From positions 62,001 through 126,000 of the forward strand of contig JAJTXV010000004.1 in the NCBI GenBank assembly GCA_021463845.1: a DNA stretch of 64,000 nt, read 5' to 3'. The number at the start of each line of letters is the position of its first letter. The first letter of the stretch is position 1. This stretch comes from Anaerolineales bacterium (lineage in GTDB: Bacteria > Chloroflexota > Anaerolineae > Anaerolineales > UBA11579). The notes under the pieces are model-generated. The model was given only the letters and a program-made list of their open reading frames with translations. It was not told the origin of the DNA and ran no database searches. Shown here one piece after another: positions 1-12,900 of the stretch. Both the position numbers and the translations under genes were made by a program.

Positions 1-91
1 CAGCCTGTACACGCAGGTGCTGCCGCGCCTGATCGCCGCCATGCGTTGGCGCGGCCGCCGCCAGACGCGGGCGCAAGTGCTGGCTGAGTGA
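1..91 (+). CDS. C-terminal fragment of an unknown protein, cut by the window edge
   Basis: Reading frame 2 is open from the first base to a TGA at 89-91 and encodes 29 residues ending in RAQVLAE. The tail is rich in Arg and Leu (AAMRWRGRRQTR). No family can be recognised from so short a piece, and an open frame of this length alone is weak evidence. The high GC3 and the downstream intergenic repeat zone fit the end of a real plus-strand gene. The ORF track misses it because it has no start codon in the window. Confidence 0.5.
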   Translation, partial: SLYTQVLPRLIAAMRWRGRRQTRAQVLAE

Positions 92-259
92 TCAAACCCG
101 TCAAAAGCTTTAATCATCATCATGGTGCAATTTGGGGGCGGGGGTAATAGTTAATAGTTCAAGCTCCTTGACAGCAAAGCAATCTCTGGTCGGATGACCC
201 ATGGCTGTGCATATAACATGCTCTTTGCTGATAGGGTGGAAATGCTGCCTGATGTCAAG

Positions 260-322
260 GCAATGACAGGGAGGAAAAAGCAGATTGCTTCATGCGCAGG
301 CAAGCCTGCGCCTCGCAATGAC
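260..322. repeat. Dispersed repeat, cattgcgagg / gaagcaatct family (copy 1)
   Basis: This contains 'gattgcttcatgcgcagg' and 'cctcgcaatgaca', with an internal aggcaagcct palindrome. In reverse orientation it matches the cattgcgagg...gaagcaatct copies near 38702 and 58724. The termini are conserved while the middle varies, as in a small non-coding palindromic element. No open reading frame or transposase is associated. Confidence 0.55.
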
Positions 323-339
323 AACTAATGAGGAAGGGT

Positions 340-358
340 GCAGCATGCTGCGCCCCTA
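340..358. repeat. GCAGCATGCTGC palindromic repeat (copy 1)
   Basis: A perfect 12-nt palindrome followed by gcccctac. The same core with gcgccc flanks recurs at 54844-54871, where it is extended into a long perfect hairpin, and at 58903-58920. All copies are intergenic, next to other repeat families. Confidence 0.55.
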
Positions 359-363
359 CTTCT

Positions 364-412
364 TCTGTGTGTCTTTTTATCCGTGTCCATCCGTGTTCAT
401 CTGTGGATGATT
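364..412. repeat. Dispersed 'atccgtg/tcatctgtgg' repeat overlapping a gene 3' end
   Basis: The plus strand carries 'tttttatccgtgtccatccg' and 'gttcatctgtggatga', the signature of the repeat that recurs at 32062-32136 and 32225-32260. From 377 onward it lies inside the uracil-DNA glycosylase reading frame and encodes its last residues. Confidence 0.6.
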
Positions 413-1033
413 CCTCTTCGGAAACAGGCGCGCGTACTGGGCGGCAATGAGGCGGATGGCCTGCTGGATGCGCACGCGGTTCTCGGCGATCTGGTGCCAG
501 CGGCTGGCGCCCGAAGGGTGCGGAAGGGGCACATACCAAACCCCGTCCTTCTCCATCTCTGTGCCGATGACTGCCTCCAGCACGATACCGCGGCCATAGA
601 AGGTCTCGATGGCCATTTTGCCGATGGGGATGATGAGCTTGGGGCGCACCAGGGCCAGTTCCTGCTCCAGGAAGGGGCGGCACAGTTGCTGCTCGGCGGG
701 CGACGGCGCCCGGTCACCGCCGCCGGACTTATTCTTGCCGGGGAAGCATTTGGTGACCGAGGTCATGTACTGGGTGCGGCGAAACCAGTCTTCGTCAATA
801 CCCGCCTCGCCCAGCCACTGAAACAAGCGTTTGCCGCTGCCGGCGTTGAAAGGGCGCTTGGCGACCACTTCGGTAACGCCGGGGGCTTGGCCCACGGTCA
901 TCATGCGCGCCCTCACGCTGCCATGCGTCACCGCGGGCGGTTCGATGTAATAGCCTGCCGCCAGACACTGGCGGCAGGCACGCATGGCTAGTTGGAGTTG
1001 GTCAAAGCGCGCCTGACGCTCGGCGAGCTTCAA
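377..1033 (-). CDS. Uracil-DNA glycosylase, Fe-S type (family 4/5-like)
   Basis: It removes uracil from DNA as the first step of base excision repair. The 218-residue protein has the Fe-S cysteine pattern C20-x2-C23, C96 and C118, the N-terminal active-site motif GQAPG (48-52) and the C-terminal PLPHPSG motif (169-175), as in the UDG superfamily. The length fits family 4/5 enzymes; the exact subfamily is unsure. The chosen start is TTG at 1033, whose TTGA overlaps the stop of the upstream endonuclease IV gene, so translation is probably coupled. The last residues (NHPQMNTDGHG) are encoded by a dispersed intergenic repeat, so the native tail may have been replaced or extended. Confidence 0.85.
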   Translation of the reverse strand: MKLAERQARFDQLQLAMRACRQCLAAGYYIEPPAVTHGSVRARMMTVGQAPGVTEVVAKRPFNAGSGKRLFQWLGEAGIDEDWFRRTQYMTSVTKCFPGKNKSGGGDRAPSPAEQQLCRPFLEQELALVRPKLIIPIGKMAIETFYGRGIVLEAVIGTEMEKDGVWYVPLPHPSGASRWHQIAENRVRIQQAIRLIAAQYARLFPKRNHPQMNTDGHG

Positions 1034-1896
1034 GCAGGCTGCCCGCCCACGATCACTTCACCGCCCAGCCGCTCCCAGGTTTGCTGGTACAGCTTGGCAT
1101 CTTCTTCAAGGATGGGGCTCTCGCTCAGAATGCGCCCGCCGCAATCCATATCCTTGAGGGCGCGGAACAGCTCTTCCAGTTTGAAATCCGACTCTGCGAT
1201 GGTGAGGTGGTTCTTTTCGCCCGCCTCAGTGTAGGCGATGCCGGAGAGGTGGCAGCTCATGTTCTTGAGCGCCTCCTGGCCCAGCGCGTCGCGGTATTTG
1301 CCCAGCGCCACCATCCACTCGTCGTAGCTGTTCATGCTGCCGTCCCCGGCGCGTGCATGCAGGTGGGCAAAATCGACGCAGGGCACCACGCCGGGGATCT
1401 CCGCGGCCATCTCCAGGTTCTCTTCCAGCGTGCCCAATTGGGAGGACTTGCCCATCGTCTCGGGCCGCAGGTTGACCGGGTTACGGTTGCGGCGCAGCTC
1501 GGCCACGCAATCCTGCAGGCGGGCCTTGGCCAGCTTCATGGCCTCGTCGGGGGGCTTGCCGCTGTAGCTGCCGGGATGGAAGATGATCTCGGTGGCGCCG
1601 GCCAAGTTGCCGTAGTGGGCGGCATCCATCAAGCGGCGGCGCGCATTCGGCCACTCTTCAAAATTGGCGTTGAGGTTGATGTAATACGGCGCGTGCACAC
1701 TGAGCAGCACGTCAGAGTCTTTGGCCTGCTGGCGAATGGCGGCGCAAGTCTCCTCGCTGACGCGTACGGACTGCACCCAGCCCAGCTCCAGCGCGCCCAT
1801 GCCCATGGCGCGGATGTGCTGCACGGCGCCCACGCTGCCACCGGGCTTCTTCGGCGCCGAAATCGGCGCTCCTACGGTTCCAAATCGAAAGGCCAT
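1030..1896 (-). CDS. nfo: Endonuclease IV family AP endonuclease (xylose-isomerase-like TIM barrel)
   Basis: It likely cleaves DNA at abasic sites, the product left by the overlapping uracil-DNA glycosylase. The 288-residue protein shows the metal-binding landmarks of the family: HAPYYINL near the N-terminus, IIFHPGS, the NLRPETMG glutamate and CVDFAHLHA. The ORF track extends the frame to 2475, but that extension is antisense to the HD gene. The ATG at 1896 starts the recognisable MAFRFG segment and lies 6 nt after a TACAAT -10 box, suggesting a leaderless transcript. The final four bases overlap the downstream glycosylase start. A member acting on sugars rather than DNA is possible, but the partner gene argues for repair. 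Confidence 0.85.
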   Translation of the reverse strand: MAFRFGTVGAPISAPKKPGGSVGAVQHIRAMGMGALELGWVQSVRVSEETCAAIRQQAKDSDVLLSVHAPYYINLNANFEEWPNARRRLMDAAHYGNLAGATEIIFHPGSYSGKPPDEAMKLAKARLQDCVAELRRNRNPVNLRPETMGKSSQLGTLEENLEMAAEIPGVVPCVDFAHLHARAGDGSMNSYDEWMVALGKYRDALGQEALKNMSCHLSGIAYTEAGEKNHLTIAESDFKLEELFRALKDMDCGGRILSESPILEEDAKLYQQTWERLGGEVIVGGQPA

Positions 1897-1902
1897 GCAG
1901 GA

Positions 1903-1908
1903 ATTGTA
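1903..1908 (-). promoter_or_regulatory. -10 box TACAAT for the endonuclease IV / UDG pair
   Basis: On the minus strand TACAAT ends 6 nt before the ATG at 1896, which would put transcription start at or next to the start codon. No good -35 hexamer is seen 16-18 nt upstream. This is a sequence-only prediction. Confidence 0.45.
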
Positions 1909-1974
1909 ATAGAATGACTCCCGCATAGGACTGGCTGAATAAAGCCGAGGACCATTGCAGACCGAGAGGTATTT

Positions 1975-2559
1975 ATGACTACACGAGATGAAGCCCTGGC
2001 AATCGTTCAAGAACACGTCAAGAACGAGGGCCTGGTGCGCCATATGCTGTGCGTGGAAACCGCCATGCGCCACTACGCCCAAATGTACGGCGAAGATGTG
2101 GAACAGTGGGGCCTGGCCGGCCTGCTGCACGACTTTGATTGGGAGATCCACCCCAGCCTGGAGGCGCATCCGCAAAATGGTGCGCCGATCCTGCGGGAGC
2201 GCGGCGTGCCCGAGGAGATCGTGCAGGCGGTGTTGAGCCACGCCAACCACAGCGGCGTGCCGCGCACAACCCAAATGCAAAAGGCACTGTACGCCTGCGA
2301 CGAGCTGACCGGCCTGATCACCGCCGTGGCGCTGGTGCGCCCCTCGCGCTCTATTCTGGACGTCAAGGTCAAGTCGATCAAGAACAAATGGAAGGACCGC
2401 GCCTTTGCCGCTGGGGCCAACCGCGAAGAGATGGAGGACGGCGCGCGTGAGCTGGGCCTGGACCTGTGGGAGCATGCCGGCAACGTGCTGGCCGCCATGC
2501 AGGCCAATGCGGCCGAACTGGGCCTGGTGGGCAACCCGGAGGCTGGCTCCGCCAGCTAG
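1975..2559 (+). CDS. HD domain protein (HDIG-type predicted metal-dependent phosphohydrolase)
   Basis: The 194-residue soluble protein has the HD signature: an N-terminal histidine in VRHMLCVE, the HD pair in AGLLHDFDW (about residues 50-58) and a later histidine in LSHANHSG. Family members hydrolyse phosphomonoesters or phosphodiesters of nucleotides; the substrate cannot be read from the sequence. The ATG at 1975 follows a GAGAGG Shine-Dalgarno. It is transcribed divergently from the endonuclease IV pair and ends just before a strong terminator, so it is probably a single-gene unit. Confidence 0.85.
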   Translation: MTTRDEALAIVQEHVKNEGLVRHMLCVETAMRHYAQMYGEDVEQWGLAGLLHDFDWEIHPSLEAHPQNGAPILRERGVPEEIVQAVLSHANHSGVPRTTQMQKALYACDELTGLITAVALVRPSRSILDVKVKSIKNKWKDRAFAAGANREEMEDGARELGLDLWEHAGNVLAAMQANAAELGLVGNPEAGSAS

Positions 2560-2583
2560 TCCAGCCGCTTGACGAACAGCCTC
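2558..2583. repeat. 26-nt sequence repeated at 38796
   Basis: The bases gtccagccgcttgac followed by gaacagcctc, directly after the HD gene stop, reappear with two or three changes at 38796-38822 in another intergenic repeat zone. The match is longer than expected by chance. No function is assigned. Confidence 0.4.
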
Positions 2584-2610
2584 AAAAAGCCCGCAAATGC
2601 GGGCTTTTTG
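2584..2610 (+). terminator. Rho-independent terminator after the HD gene
   Basis: The stem aaaaagcccgc / gcgggcttttt has an aaat loop and a run of T, and lies 25 nt after the HD gene stop. Confidence 0.9.
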
Positions 2611-2788
2611 TTATCACTGCAGCCGGCCCAAGCTGGCACGCAACTTGCAAACTTTAGGGGGAGATGATGCTGAACAACGCATACCTTATGGATTCCCAGA
2701 TCAGGCATAGCTCTTGCAAGCAAGATGCTTGCGCAACTATGCAAACCTACCTAACCTACTCAACTGCCCTCGACAGCCAGGTGAAGAA

Positions 2789-3886
2789 ATGAGCATACTC
2801 AGCGGCAAAGGCATGTACTTGTGGATCATCAGCCGGGTGGAAGGGGGCGACCCCAACCGCATCGCCGAGCTGGCCCAGCAGGCGGGGATGACCCACGTGC
2901 TGATCAAGGTGGCTGACCGCAACTACACGTACAACGTAGACAGCTCAGGATTTGACCATGTGCCCGGGGTGGTTTCTGCATTGCGCGCCCGCGGCATCCA
3001 ACCCTGGGGCTGGCAATATATCTACGGCACCAACCCAGCCGCCGAGGCTGCAATGGCCATTCAGCGCGTGAAGCAATTCAGCCTGGATGGTTTTGTAGTA
3101 AATGCGGAGAAGGAGTTCAAGGTGAAAGGCATGGATGTGCCGGCGCGGCAGTATATGCAAGCGTTGCGGGCCGGCTTGCCAGGCACACCGATCGGGTTCA
3201 GCAGCTTCCGCTACCCCACCCTGCACCGGCCGCTGCCCTTTGAAGTCTTTCTGGAATACAGTGACATCAACATGCCCCAGGTCTACTGGGTGCAGTCATC
3301 CAACCCGGCCCAGCAACTGCTGCGCTCGGTGCGCGAGCACCAGGCGCTCAGCGTCTGGCGCCCGATCCTGCCCACCGGGGCCGCCTACCCAGAGGGCAGC
3401 TGGAACCCGACGCCTGGCCAGATCACCGATTTCATGAAGGCCTGCCAAGACAACAACATTTCCGGAGCCAACTTCTGGGAGTGGTATTACGCCCGCCGCA
3501 TCAGCGGCGTCTGGAACGCAGTGAGCAACTACCCATGGGCAGTCAAACCGGCGCCTGAGCCGGACATCAGCATTCGTTTCCTGGATGCGCTCAACTCGCG
3601 CGACCCGGTCAAGGTGGCGGCGCTGTACGGCAACGCGGGCGTGCATGTGAATGCCCAGCGCACCGTGCAGGGCAGCGAAGGCATCCTGCGCTGGTACAAC
3701 TCGCTGCTGCGCGAGACGCTGCCGGGCGCCCGCTTCGAGATCACCGGCTCGACCACCAACAAGAACCTGCGCGTCCTGACCTGGACGGCCACCTCGGACA
3801 AGGGCCGTGTGCTGGACGGCAAAGATTCGCTGGGCGTGCAAAACAACAAGATCGCCTACCACTACACGTACTTCACGGTGAAGTAG
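2789..3886 (+). CDS. Glycosidase-like TIM-barrel protein fused to an NTF2/SnoaL-like domain
   Basis: The 365-residue protein has no signal peptide. Residues 1 to about 260 read as an alpha/beta barrel of the GH25/DUF4015 kind: alternating strands such as THVLIKVAD, IQPWGWQYIYG, DGFVVNAEKEFK (a candidate acidic active-site position) and DINMPQVYW. The last 100 residues (ISIRFLDALNSRDP ... IAYHYTYFTVK) resemble the SnoaL/NTF2 fold used for ligand binding or small-molecule catalysis. The start is the ATG at 2789 after AGGTGAAG; the upstream 25 residues in the ORF track look unreal. The substrate is unknown, and a non-enzymatic barrel remains possible. The gene stands alone between a terminator and a lipoprotein gene. 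Confidence 0.6.
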   Translation: MSILSGKGMYLWIISRVEGGDPNRIAELAQQAGMTHVLIKVADRNYTYNVDSSGFDHVPGVVSALRARGIQPWGWQYIYGTNPAAEAAMAIQRVKQFSLDGFVVNAEKEFKVKGMDVPARQYMQALRAGLPGTPIGFSSFRYPTLHRPLPFEVFLEYSDINMPQVYWVQSSNPAQQLLRSVREHQALSVWRPILPTGAAYPEGSWNPTPGQITDFMKACQDNNISGANFWEWYYARRISGVWNAVSNYPWAVKPAPEPDISIRFLDALNSRDPVKVAALYGNAGVHVNAQRTVQGSEGILRWYNSLLRETLPGARFEITGSTTNKNLRVLTWTATSDKGRVLDGKDSLGVQNNKIAYHYTYFTVK

Positions 3887-3892
3887 AACGCT

Positions 3893-3950
3893 ACGGATTA
3901 GAGATTAGAGAGATGAAGAATTAGAGTAAATCTCTAGTCTCCAATCTCTA
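3893..3950. repeat. Imperfect inverted repeat of gattagagatt type
   Basis: The region reads as agagattagagaga ... tctctagtctccaatctct, an AT-rich imperfect hairpin lying between two plus-strand genes. It could act as a weak terminator for the upstream gene, but it has no T-run. It looks like another small dispersed element, though no second copy is seen here. Confidence 0.45.
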
Positions 3951-3965
3951 TTAACATTGCTATCC

Positions 3966-5105
3966 ATGAAGCAATTATTCTTCGCCTGCCTCGTACTGGC
4001 CTGTTTGCTTGCCGCCTGCACGCTGCCAACCAGCGGCGCCACGGCTGAGCCGAGCATTACGCCCAGCCCGTTCGCGCCGTCCGCAGCCACCAACACGCCT
4101 GCGGCAAGCAATACACCGCTAGCCAGCAGCACCCCGACGATCACGCCCACCCCGGCGCCGCAGCCGGCTGGTTTCACCAGCGGCCTGCTGCGCGCCTGGG
4201 TGCAGCCCGTGGGGTACATCGCTGATCAGTGTGAGTACCTGGCCAAACGCTGGGACCCAGACGGCAGCCAGCCGGGCACGGTTGTGGCGCCGATCATGTA
4301 TCACAGCATCCTACGCGGCAACGCCGTGCCGACCCTCTCGCAGGACATCAACGAGGTCACCTTTTATCGCATTGTGGAGGTGGCGCGCGAACTGGGTTTC
4401 GAAGCCATCACCAGCCAGCAGCTGGTAGATTTTTTGCACACCAACACCGCCATCCCGCCGCGCAGCATGCTCCTGATCCTGGATGACCGCCGGGCCGGCA
4501 CCGCCCAGGAATACTTTCTGCCGCTATACGAAGAATACGGCTGGCGCACTGTGCTGGGCTGGATCATTGGGGACACCGACCAGCGCACCGGAGAGAACAG
4601 CAGCGAAAGCCTGTGGGACTGGATCGAGCGCCTGAACGACACCGGCGCGTTCGATGTGCAGTCACATGCGCTCAACCACATCCCGATCGTAGGCGGTGAG
4701 AGCGCCGAGTTCCTGCGCAGTGAGCTGGGCGACAACATTCCCATCCTCGAGGAGCACTTCGGCCAGCGCCCGGTGGCGCACATCTGGACCGGCGGCAACT
4801 TCAGCGCGGCTGGCGTGGATATGCTGGAGGAGCTGGGTTACGCGATCGGCTTCACGGTGTACTCACGCGGCCCGATCCAGTTCAACTGGGTGCCGCAGGG
4901 CGAAGAGGAACGCGCCATCGGCAAGCCGCTGCTGCTGCTGCCGCGCTATTGGGACAGCGCGGCAGAGCTGAACCTGCGTCAGGCGGCCGAGATCGGCGAT
5001 GCGGCCCAGCAGTTCGCCCGCGCAAACTATGCGGCGGAAGCCGCATGGTTTGCACAGAACTGCGGCGGCGAGCTGCCGCCGCTGAGCGCAGTGTTTGACG
5101 AGTAG
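3966..5105 (+). CDS. Lipoprotein with a polysaccharide deacetylase (NodB-like) domain
   Basis: The protein (379 residues from the ATG at 3966) has a lipoprotein signal peptide with lipobox LLAAC, then about 45 residues of Thr/Ser/Pro-rich linker (NTPAASNTPLASSTPTITPT), then a deacetylase-like barrel (VVAPIMYHSIL, LLILDDRRAG, DVQSHALNH, HIWTGGN). Family members remove acetyl groups from chitin, peptidoglycan or other glycans; this one should face outside on the membrane. The metal-binding SHxxxH is present. The usual DDG of the first motif reads DDR, so activity is uncertain. The TTG start in the ORF track adds three residues and is less likely than ATG. A strong bidirectional terminator follows. 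Confidence 0.75.
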   Translation: MKQLFFACLVLACLLAACTLPTSGATAEPSITPSPFAPSAATNTPAASNTPLASSTPTITPTPAPQPAGFTSGLLRAWVQPVGYIADQCEYLAKRWDPDGSQPGTVVAPIMYHSILRGNAVPTLSQDINEVTFYRIVEVARELGFEAITSQQLVDFLHTNTAIPPRSMLLILDDRRAGTAQEYFLPLYEEYGWRTVLGWIIGDTDQRTGENSSESLWDWIERLNDTGAFDVQSHALNHIPIVGGESAEFLRSELGDNIPILEEHFGQRPVAHIWTGGNFSAAGVDMLEELGYAIGFTVYSRGPIQFNWVPQGEEERAIGKPLLLLPRYWDSAAELNLRQAAEIGDAAQQFARANYAAEAAWFAQNCGGELPPLSAVFDE

Positions 5106-5184
5106 GCCAGGCGTAGCATGGTGGCTGCGAGCAACATACACCCTGCGAGTAGCTAACTCAAGCTCAACATAGAAGACATGGCTG

Positions 5185-5251
5185 CAAGGATCCTTCGCTG
5201 GACTGGCCTCAGCGGTCCGATGTAGCTGTCTTCACCCGCTCAGGATGACAC
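5185..5251. repeat. Dispersed repeat 'caaggatccttcgctgg ... ccgctcaggatgaca' (copy 1)
   Basis: This is a 67-nt intergenic element whose ends match the copy at 58822-58888 (caaggatccttcgctgg at one end, acccgctcaggatgacac at the other), while the middle differs. Conserved ends with a variable centre resemble a non-autonomous or structural RNA repeat. Confidence 0.55.
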
Positions 5252-5258
5252 ATCGCAT

Positions 5259-5294
5259 AAAAAAACCGCCCGCACAATGTGCGGGCGGTTTTTG
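5259..5294. terminator. Bidirectional terminator between a lipoprotein gene and rpoC
   Basis: The stem aaaaccgcccgcac / gtgcgggcggtttt is flanked by A-run and T-run on both sides, so it can stop the plus-strand lipoprotein gene and the minus-strand rpoC transcript, which ends at 5302. Confidence 0.9.
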
Positions 5295-5301
5295 GTTTTG
5301 C

Positions 5302-9639
<4,338 letters not shown>

Positions 9640-9803
9640 ATGTGCGGCCTCCAATGATTCAGATACAGCGAAAAGCGAACCACTACTCCGTCTGACGTCC
9701 TACGTTCCCCCAAAGCTCGGACCTTTGATCCAGTCAGGCAGTGCAGCGTGCGCTCTGCAGTTTCTTGTTAATCGAACAATTGTGCTATTTTTGAGACAAA
9801 CCA

Positions 9804-9841
9804 AAGCAAGCGCTTCGAGGCATCTCCTCAAGCGCTTGCTT
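9804..9841 (-). promoter_or_regulatory. Strong hairpin in the rpoC leader
   Basis: On the minus strand aagcaagcgcttgagg pairs with cctcgaagcgcttgctt across a 5-nt loop, giving 16 base pairs with one bulge. It sits about 30 nt downstream of the predicted rpoC start site and about 165 nt before the start codon. The following sequence is T-rich but has no clean T-run, so it may be an attenuator or mRNA stabiliser rather than a full terminator. Confidence 0.55.
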
Positions 9842-9875
9842 GCTCTCAGCACTATTCGATTTGTGTTCGTGAAGG

Positions 9876-9903
9876 ATTATACCAACCAAAAACAGAGAGT
9901 CAA
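9876..9903 (-). promoter_or_regulatory. Sigma-70-type promoter for rpoC
   Basis: On the minus strand TTGACT (9898-9903) and TATAAT (9876-9881) are separated by 16 nt, close to the housekeeping consensus. It begins 10 nt after the stop of the histidine kinase gene and predicts transcription start near 9869. Confidence 0.8.
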
Positions 9904-9913
9904 GGCGTGCAGA

Positions 9914-12900
9914 CTAGGAGTCTGTGAGAGGCAGCTGACAGTAGAAACTGCTGCCTACCCCGAGGTCACTCTCGGCCCAGACCTTGCCCTTATGACGCTG
10001 GATGATGGAGCGCACGATGTGCAGGCCGGTGCTGGCGGCCTGGCCCTCGCGGCGCTCAAAGATGCGCGGCAGGTCCACCGGGGCGATTCCTGCCCCGCTG
10101 TCCTTGACCCGTAGCACCACCGCGCCGTCAGCATAGCTGGCGCCCAACCGCACCGCCCGCCCACGCGGGCTGAAGCGGATGGCATTGTCGACGAGATAGA
10201 AGACGGCACGCTGCAGCAGCGTGCGGTCGGCCCGCAGCAGGCGTTCGGCGCCTTCGGCTGGCTCCAGGACCAGCTCGATCTGCTTCTGGCGCGCCTGCGG
10301 GGCGGCCTCATCCAGCACGGCCTGCAATACTTCGCTCAGGGCCAGGCTCTCCAGGCGCAGACCTTCGGCCTCCTGCATGCGGTCGGCCGCAAGCAGGCTG
10401 GCGGAGAGGCGCGTGATCTGCTCTATGCTGGCATCGATCTTTTGCACATAACCTTTTTGCTGATCGTTCAACGGGCCCAGCACGCTGAGCATGGATACAT
10501 AGCCACTAACCATCTTGAGCGGATCCTGCAGATCATGCCCGACGGTGCTGAGCGCTTCCAGCCGGGCTGATTCCAGTTTCTTGGATTGGGTTACATCCTG
10601 CAAGGTGCAGACAAAGCCCAACAGCTCCGGCCCGGCCCACAGCGGGTTCAGCGTGGCTTCGTAGGCGGCCTGGTCGATCTGCACTTCAGCGCTGTGCGGC
10701 CGCGGCCCGGCGGCGCGCAGCAAGCTTAACAGTGAGCGCTCCGTAATGATGCGCTCGGCGGGCACACCCAGCGGCTGGTCCGGGCGCAGACGCAGAATGC
10801 GGGCCGCGGCCGGGTTGGCGAATACCAAATTCTGCCCGGCATCCAACATCAGCATTGGCTGCGGGTCGGCCTGCAGCACCGCTTCCAGGCGCTGCTGGCC
10901 CAGGCGGGCCTGCAAATATTGGCGCGCATTGGTGGCGGCGGTGGAGGCCTGGGCGGCCAGAGTTTCCAGGTAGCTCACCGCGCCGCTGCCGGGGGCGAAC
11001 TGCTGCGGCTGGTCATAGGCCAGCCACAACGCGCCCAATTGCTTCTTGCCATCCTTCAACGCGAAGGCGGCGACTGAGCCGGGATACGGCGTGCCTTTAT
11101 CCACCTTCAAGCGCGCACGCGCCGGGTTGGATAGCAGCACCTGCTCCTGGCTGCTGGTGAGCGCCAGCATCTGGGCATCCAGCGCTTCGTAGCGTTCATA
11201 GCCTTCGCCCTTGCCAAAACTGAGGCCGCTGCTGCCGTTCTCGCCTAAAAATACCAGCCGCGCCAACGATGCGCCGCTAGCCAGGGCGGCTTCAAGCAGC
11301 GGTTCGATATGGCTGCGCACTTCCAGGCTGGATGACAGGCCGTGGCTCAGCGCCAGCAGGCGCTGAGTTTCCTCCGTACGTGTTAGCACGGCGCGGCGCA
11401 TGACCTCGAATGCCGAACCCAGCCGGCCGACTTCATCCGTACCTTTGACTGACAGCGGGGCGCCCAGGTCACCGGAGGCGATCCGCTGGGTCTCGGCAGC
11501 CAGGGTTTGTAATGAGCCGCTGACGGTTTGCAGGCTGCGGCGCAGGAGCATATAAGCCACCGCCACAAGCAGCAGCAAGACGCCGACGATCGGCAAAGCA
11601 ACCTGCAGCGCCAACTGCTGCGACAGGCTGACCGGCCAGCGCGCCACCACCGCCCAATTGCTTCCCGGCACCGGCTGATAGTGCACCTGCAGCCGCGTAC
11701 CGTCGGAGGCGGCTTCTTCGTAGGCTTGGGGGCTGGCGCCTGCTGGCCCGTTGTAGGGCTGCAGCACCGCGGCAGCGAACGGCGCCATGACGATCTGGCC
11801 TTGCGCGTCGATCAGCAAGGCTTGCGCGCCCAGGGCGTTGATGCTTTGCAGGCTCTGCACCACCGGGCGGGCAAAGGGATTTACATGCAGCGCGGTGCGC
11901 CCCACCAGCACGTTGCGCACCTGGTTGTTGCTGTTGCGCACCGCCGCCACGAAGACCAGCTGGGCCGAAGTCTGCTCGGCGCCGGCCGCGGGCGGGGCGC
12001 TGAGGATCTGCAGCGAGACGCCCTGGATCGCCAGCGCCACCGCGTCGAGCTCGGCCTGGCTGGGCTGCATGCGAGCGTACTCGGCGGCGGGGATCCCGGC
12101 GACCGAGTTGCCGCCGGTATCCAGCAGGCTGAGCTGCTCAAAGTACGGCGCGCCGTTGAGCTGGGCCTGCAGCAGGCCGCTGGCCTGCTCCGGCGAGGCG
12201 TCAGCCAGGCGCGTGTCGGCCGCCAGCTGCAAGATCAGGTTCTGGCCGGTCTCGAGCACGAACGGCACTGAGTCAGCCGCGATCTGGACATTGTTGGTGA
12301 TACGGTCAGCGAATAACTGCTGCGCGCCGCGCCCCACTGTCCACCAGGTGAGGGCGCCCATCACCACAAAGGCCAGCAAGGCCAACGGCGCCAGGGCGAA
12401 CAGAAAGCGGGCTTCCAGGCTGCGCTCGCTGGGTGCGGGCTCACTGGCGCGTTCCAGGCGGGGCTGGCGGGCCTGAACAACCTGCAGCGCAAGCGCGCCC
12501 AGCAGCAGAGGGACGGCGACGGCCAGGGCGGCGCCGGGCAGGCGCGAAAGCGCAAAGTCGAAGCTGACCAGCCAACTGGGCGAGACCCAAAACAGGGCCG
12601 AGCCAATATAAAGAACGGGATACAGCAGCGAGAGCACACCGGCGGCCACCAGCGGCTGGCGCAGCCAGGCGAACAAGGCCGTGCCGTAACGCTGGCTGCG
12701 CAAAAAGGCGAAGGCAGCCGCCAGGGCAGCAGATTCCAGCGGGGTGAAGGGGCTGCGCGTGTCCCAGGCGGCCAGCAGCCAGCCGCCGAGTGCGGCCAGC
12801 GCGGTGGCCGCCGGGGCTCCATACCAGAGCAGGGCCAGCATCCACGGCAGGGCCAGTAGCGGCGCGATCAGCGCGCCGCGGGCAGGCACGCCGAGGGCCG

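Larger units (their letters stand above)
92..376. other. Intergenic region packed with dispersed repeats
   Basis: No credible gene is seen. The interval holds an AT-rich stretch near 110-160, a copy of the 'gcaatgac ... gattgcttc' repeat family (about 260-322), the palindrome GCAGCATGCTGC followed by gcccctac (340-358), and the start of a 'ccgtgtccatccgtgttcatctgtgg' repeat that runs into the 3' end of the uracil-DNA glycosylase gene. Relatives of all three occur elsewhere in the window. Confidence 0.6.

Noticed and set aside
255-683. 142-residue minus-strand ORF
   Set aside because: Alternative frame of the uracil-DNA glycosylase gene plus repeat DNA; no motif.
1897-2475. N-terminal extension of the endonuclease IV ORF
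   Set aside because: It is antisense to the HD gene and not endonuclease IV-like.
9804-9841. Unconditional terminator of the histidine kinase gene
   Set aside because: The hairpin lies downstream of the rpoC promoter and has no clean T-run, so a constitutive terminator here would also block rpoC.
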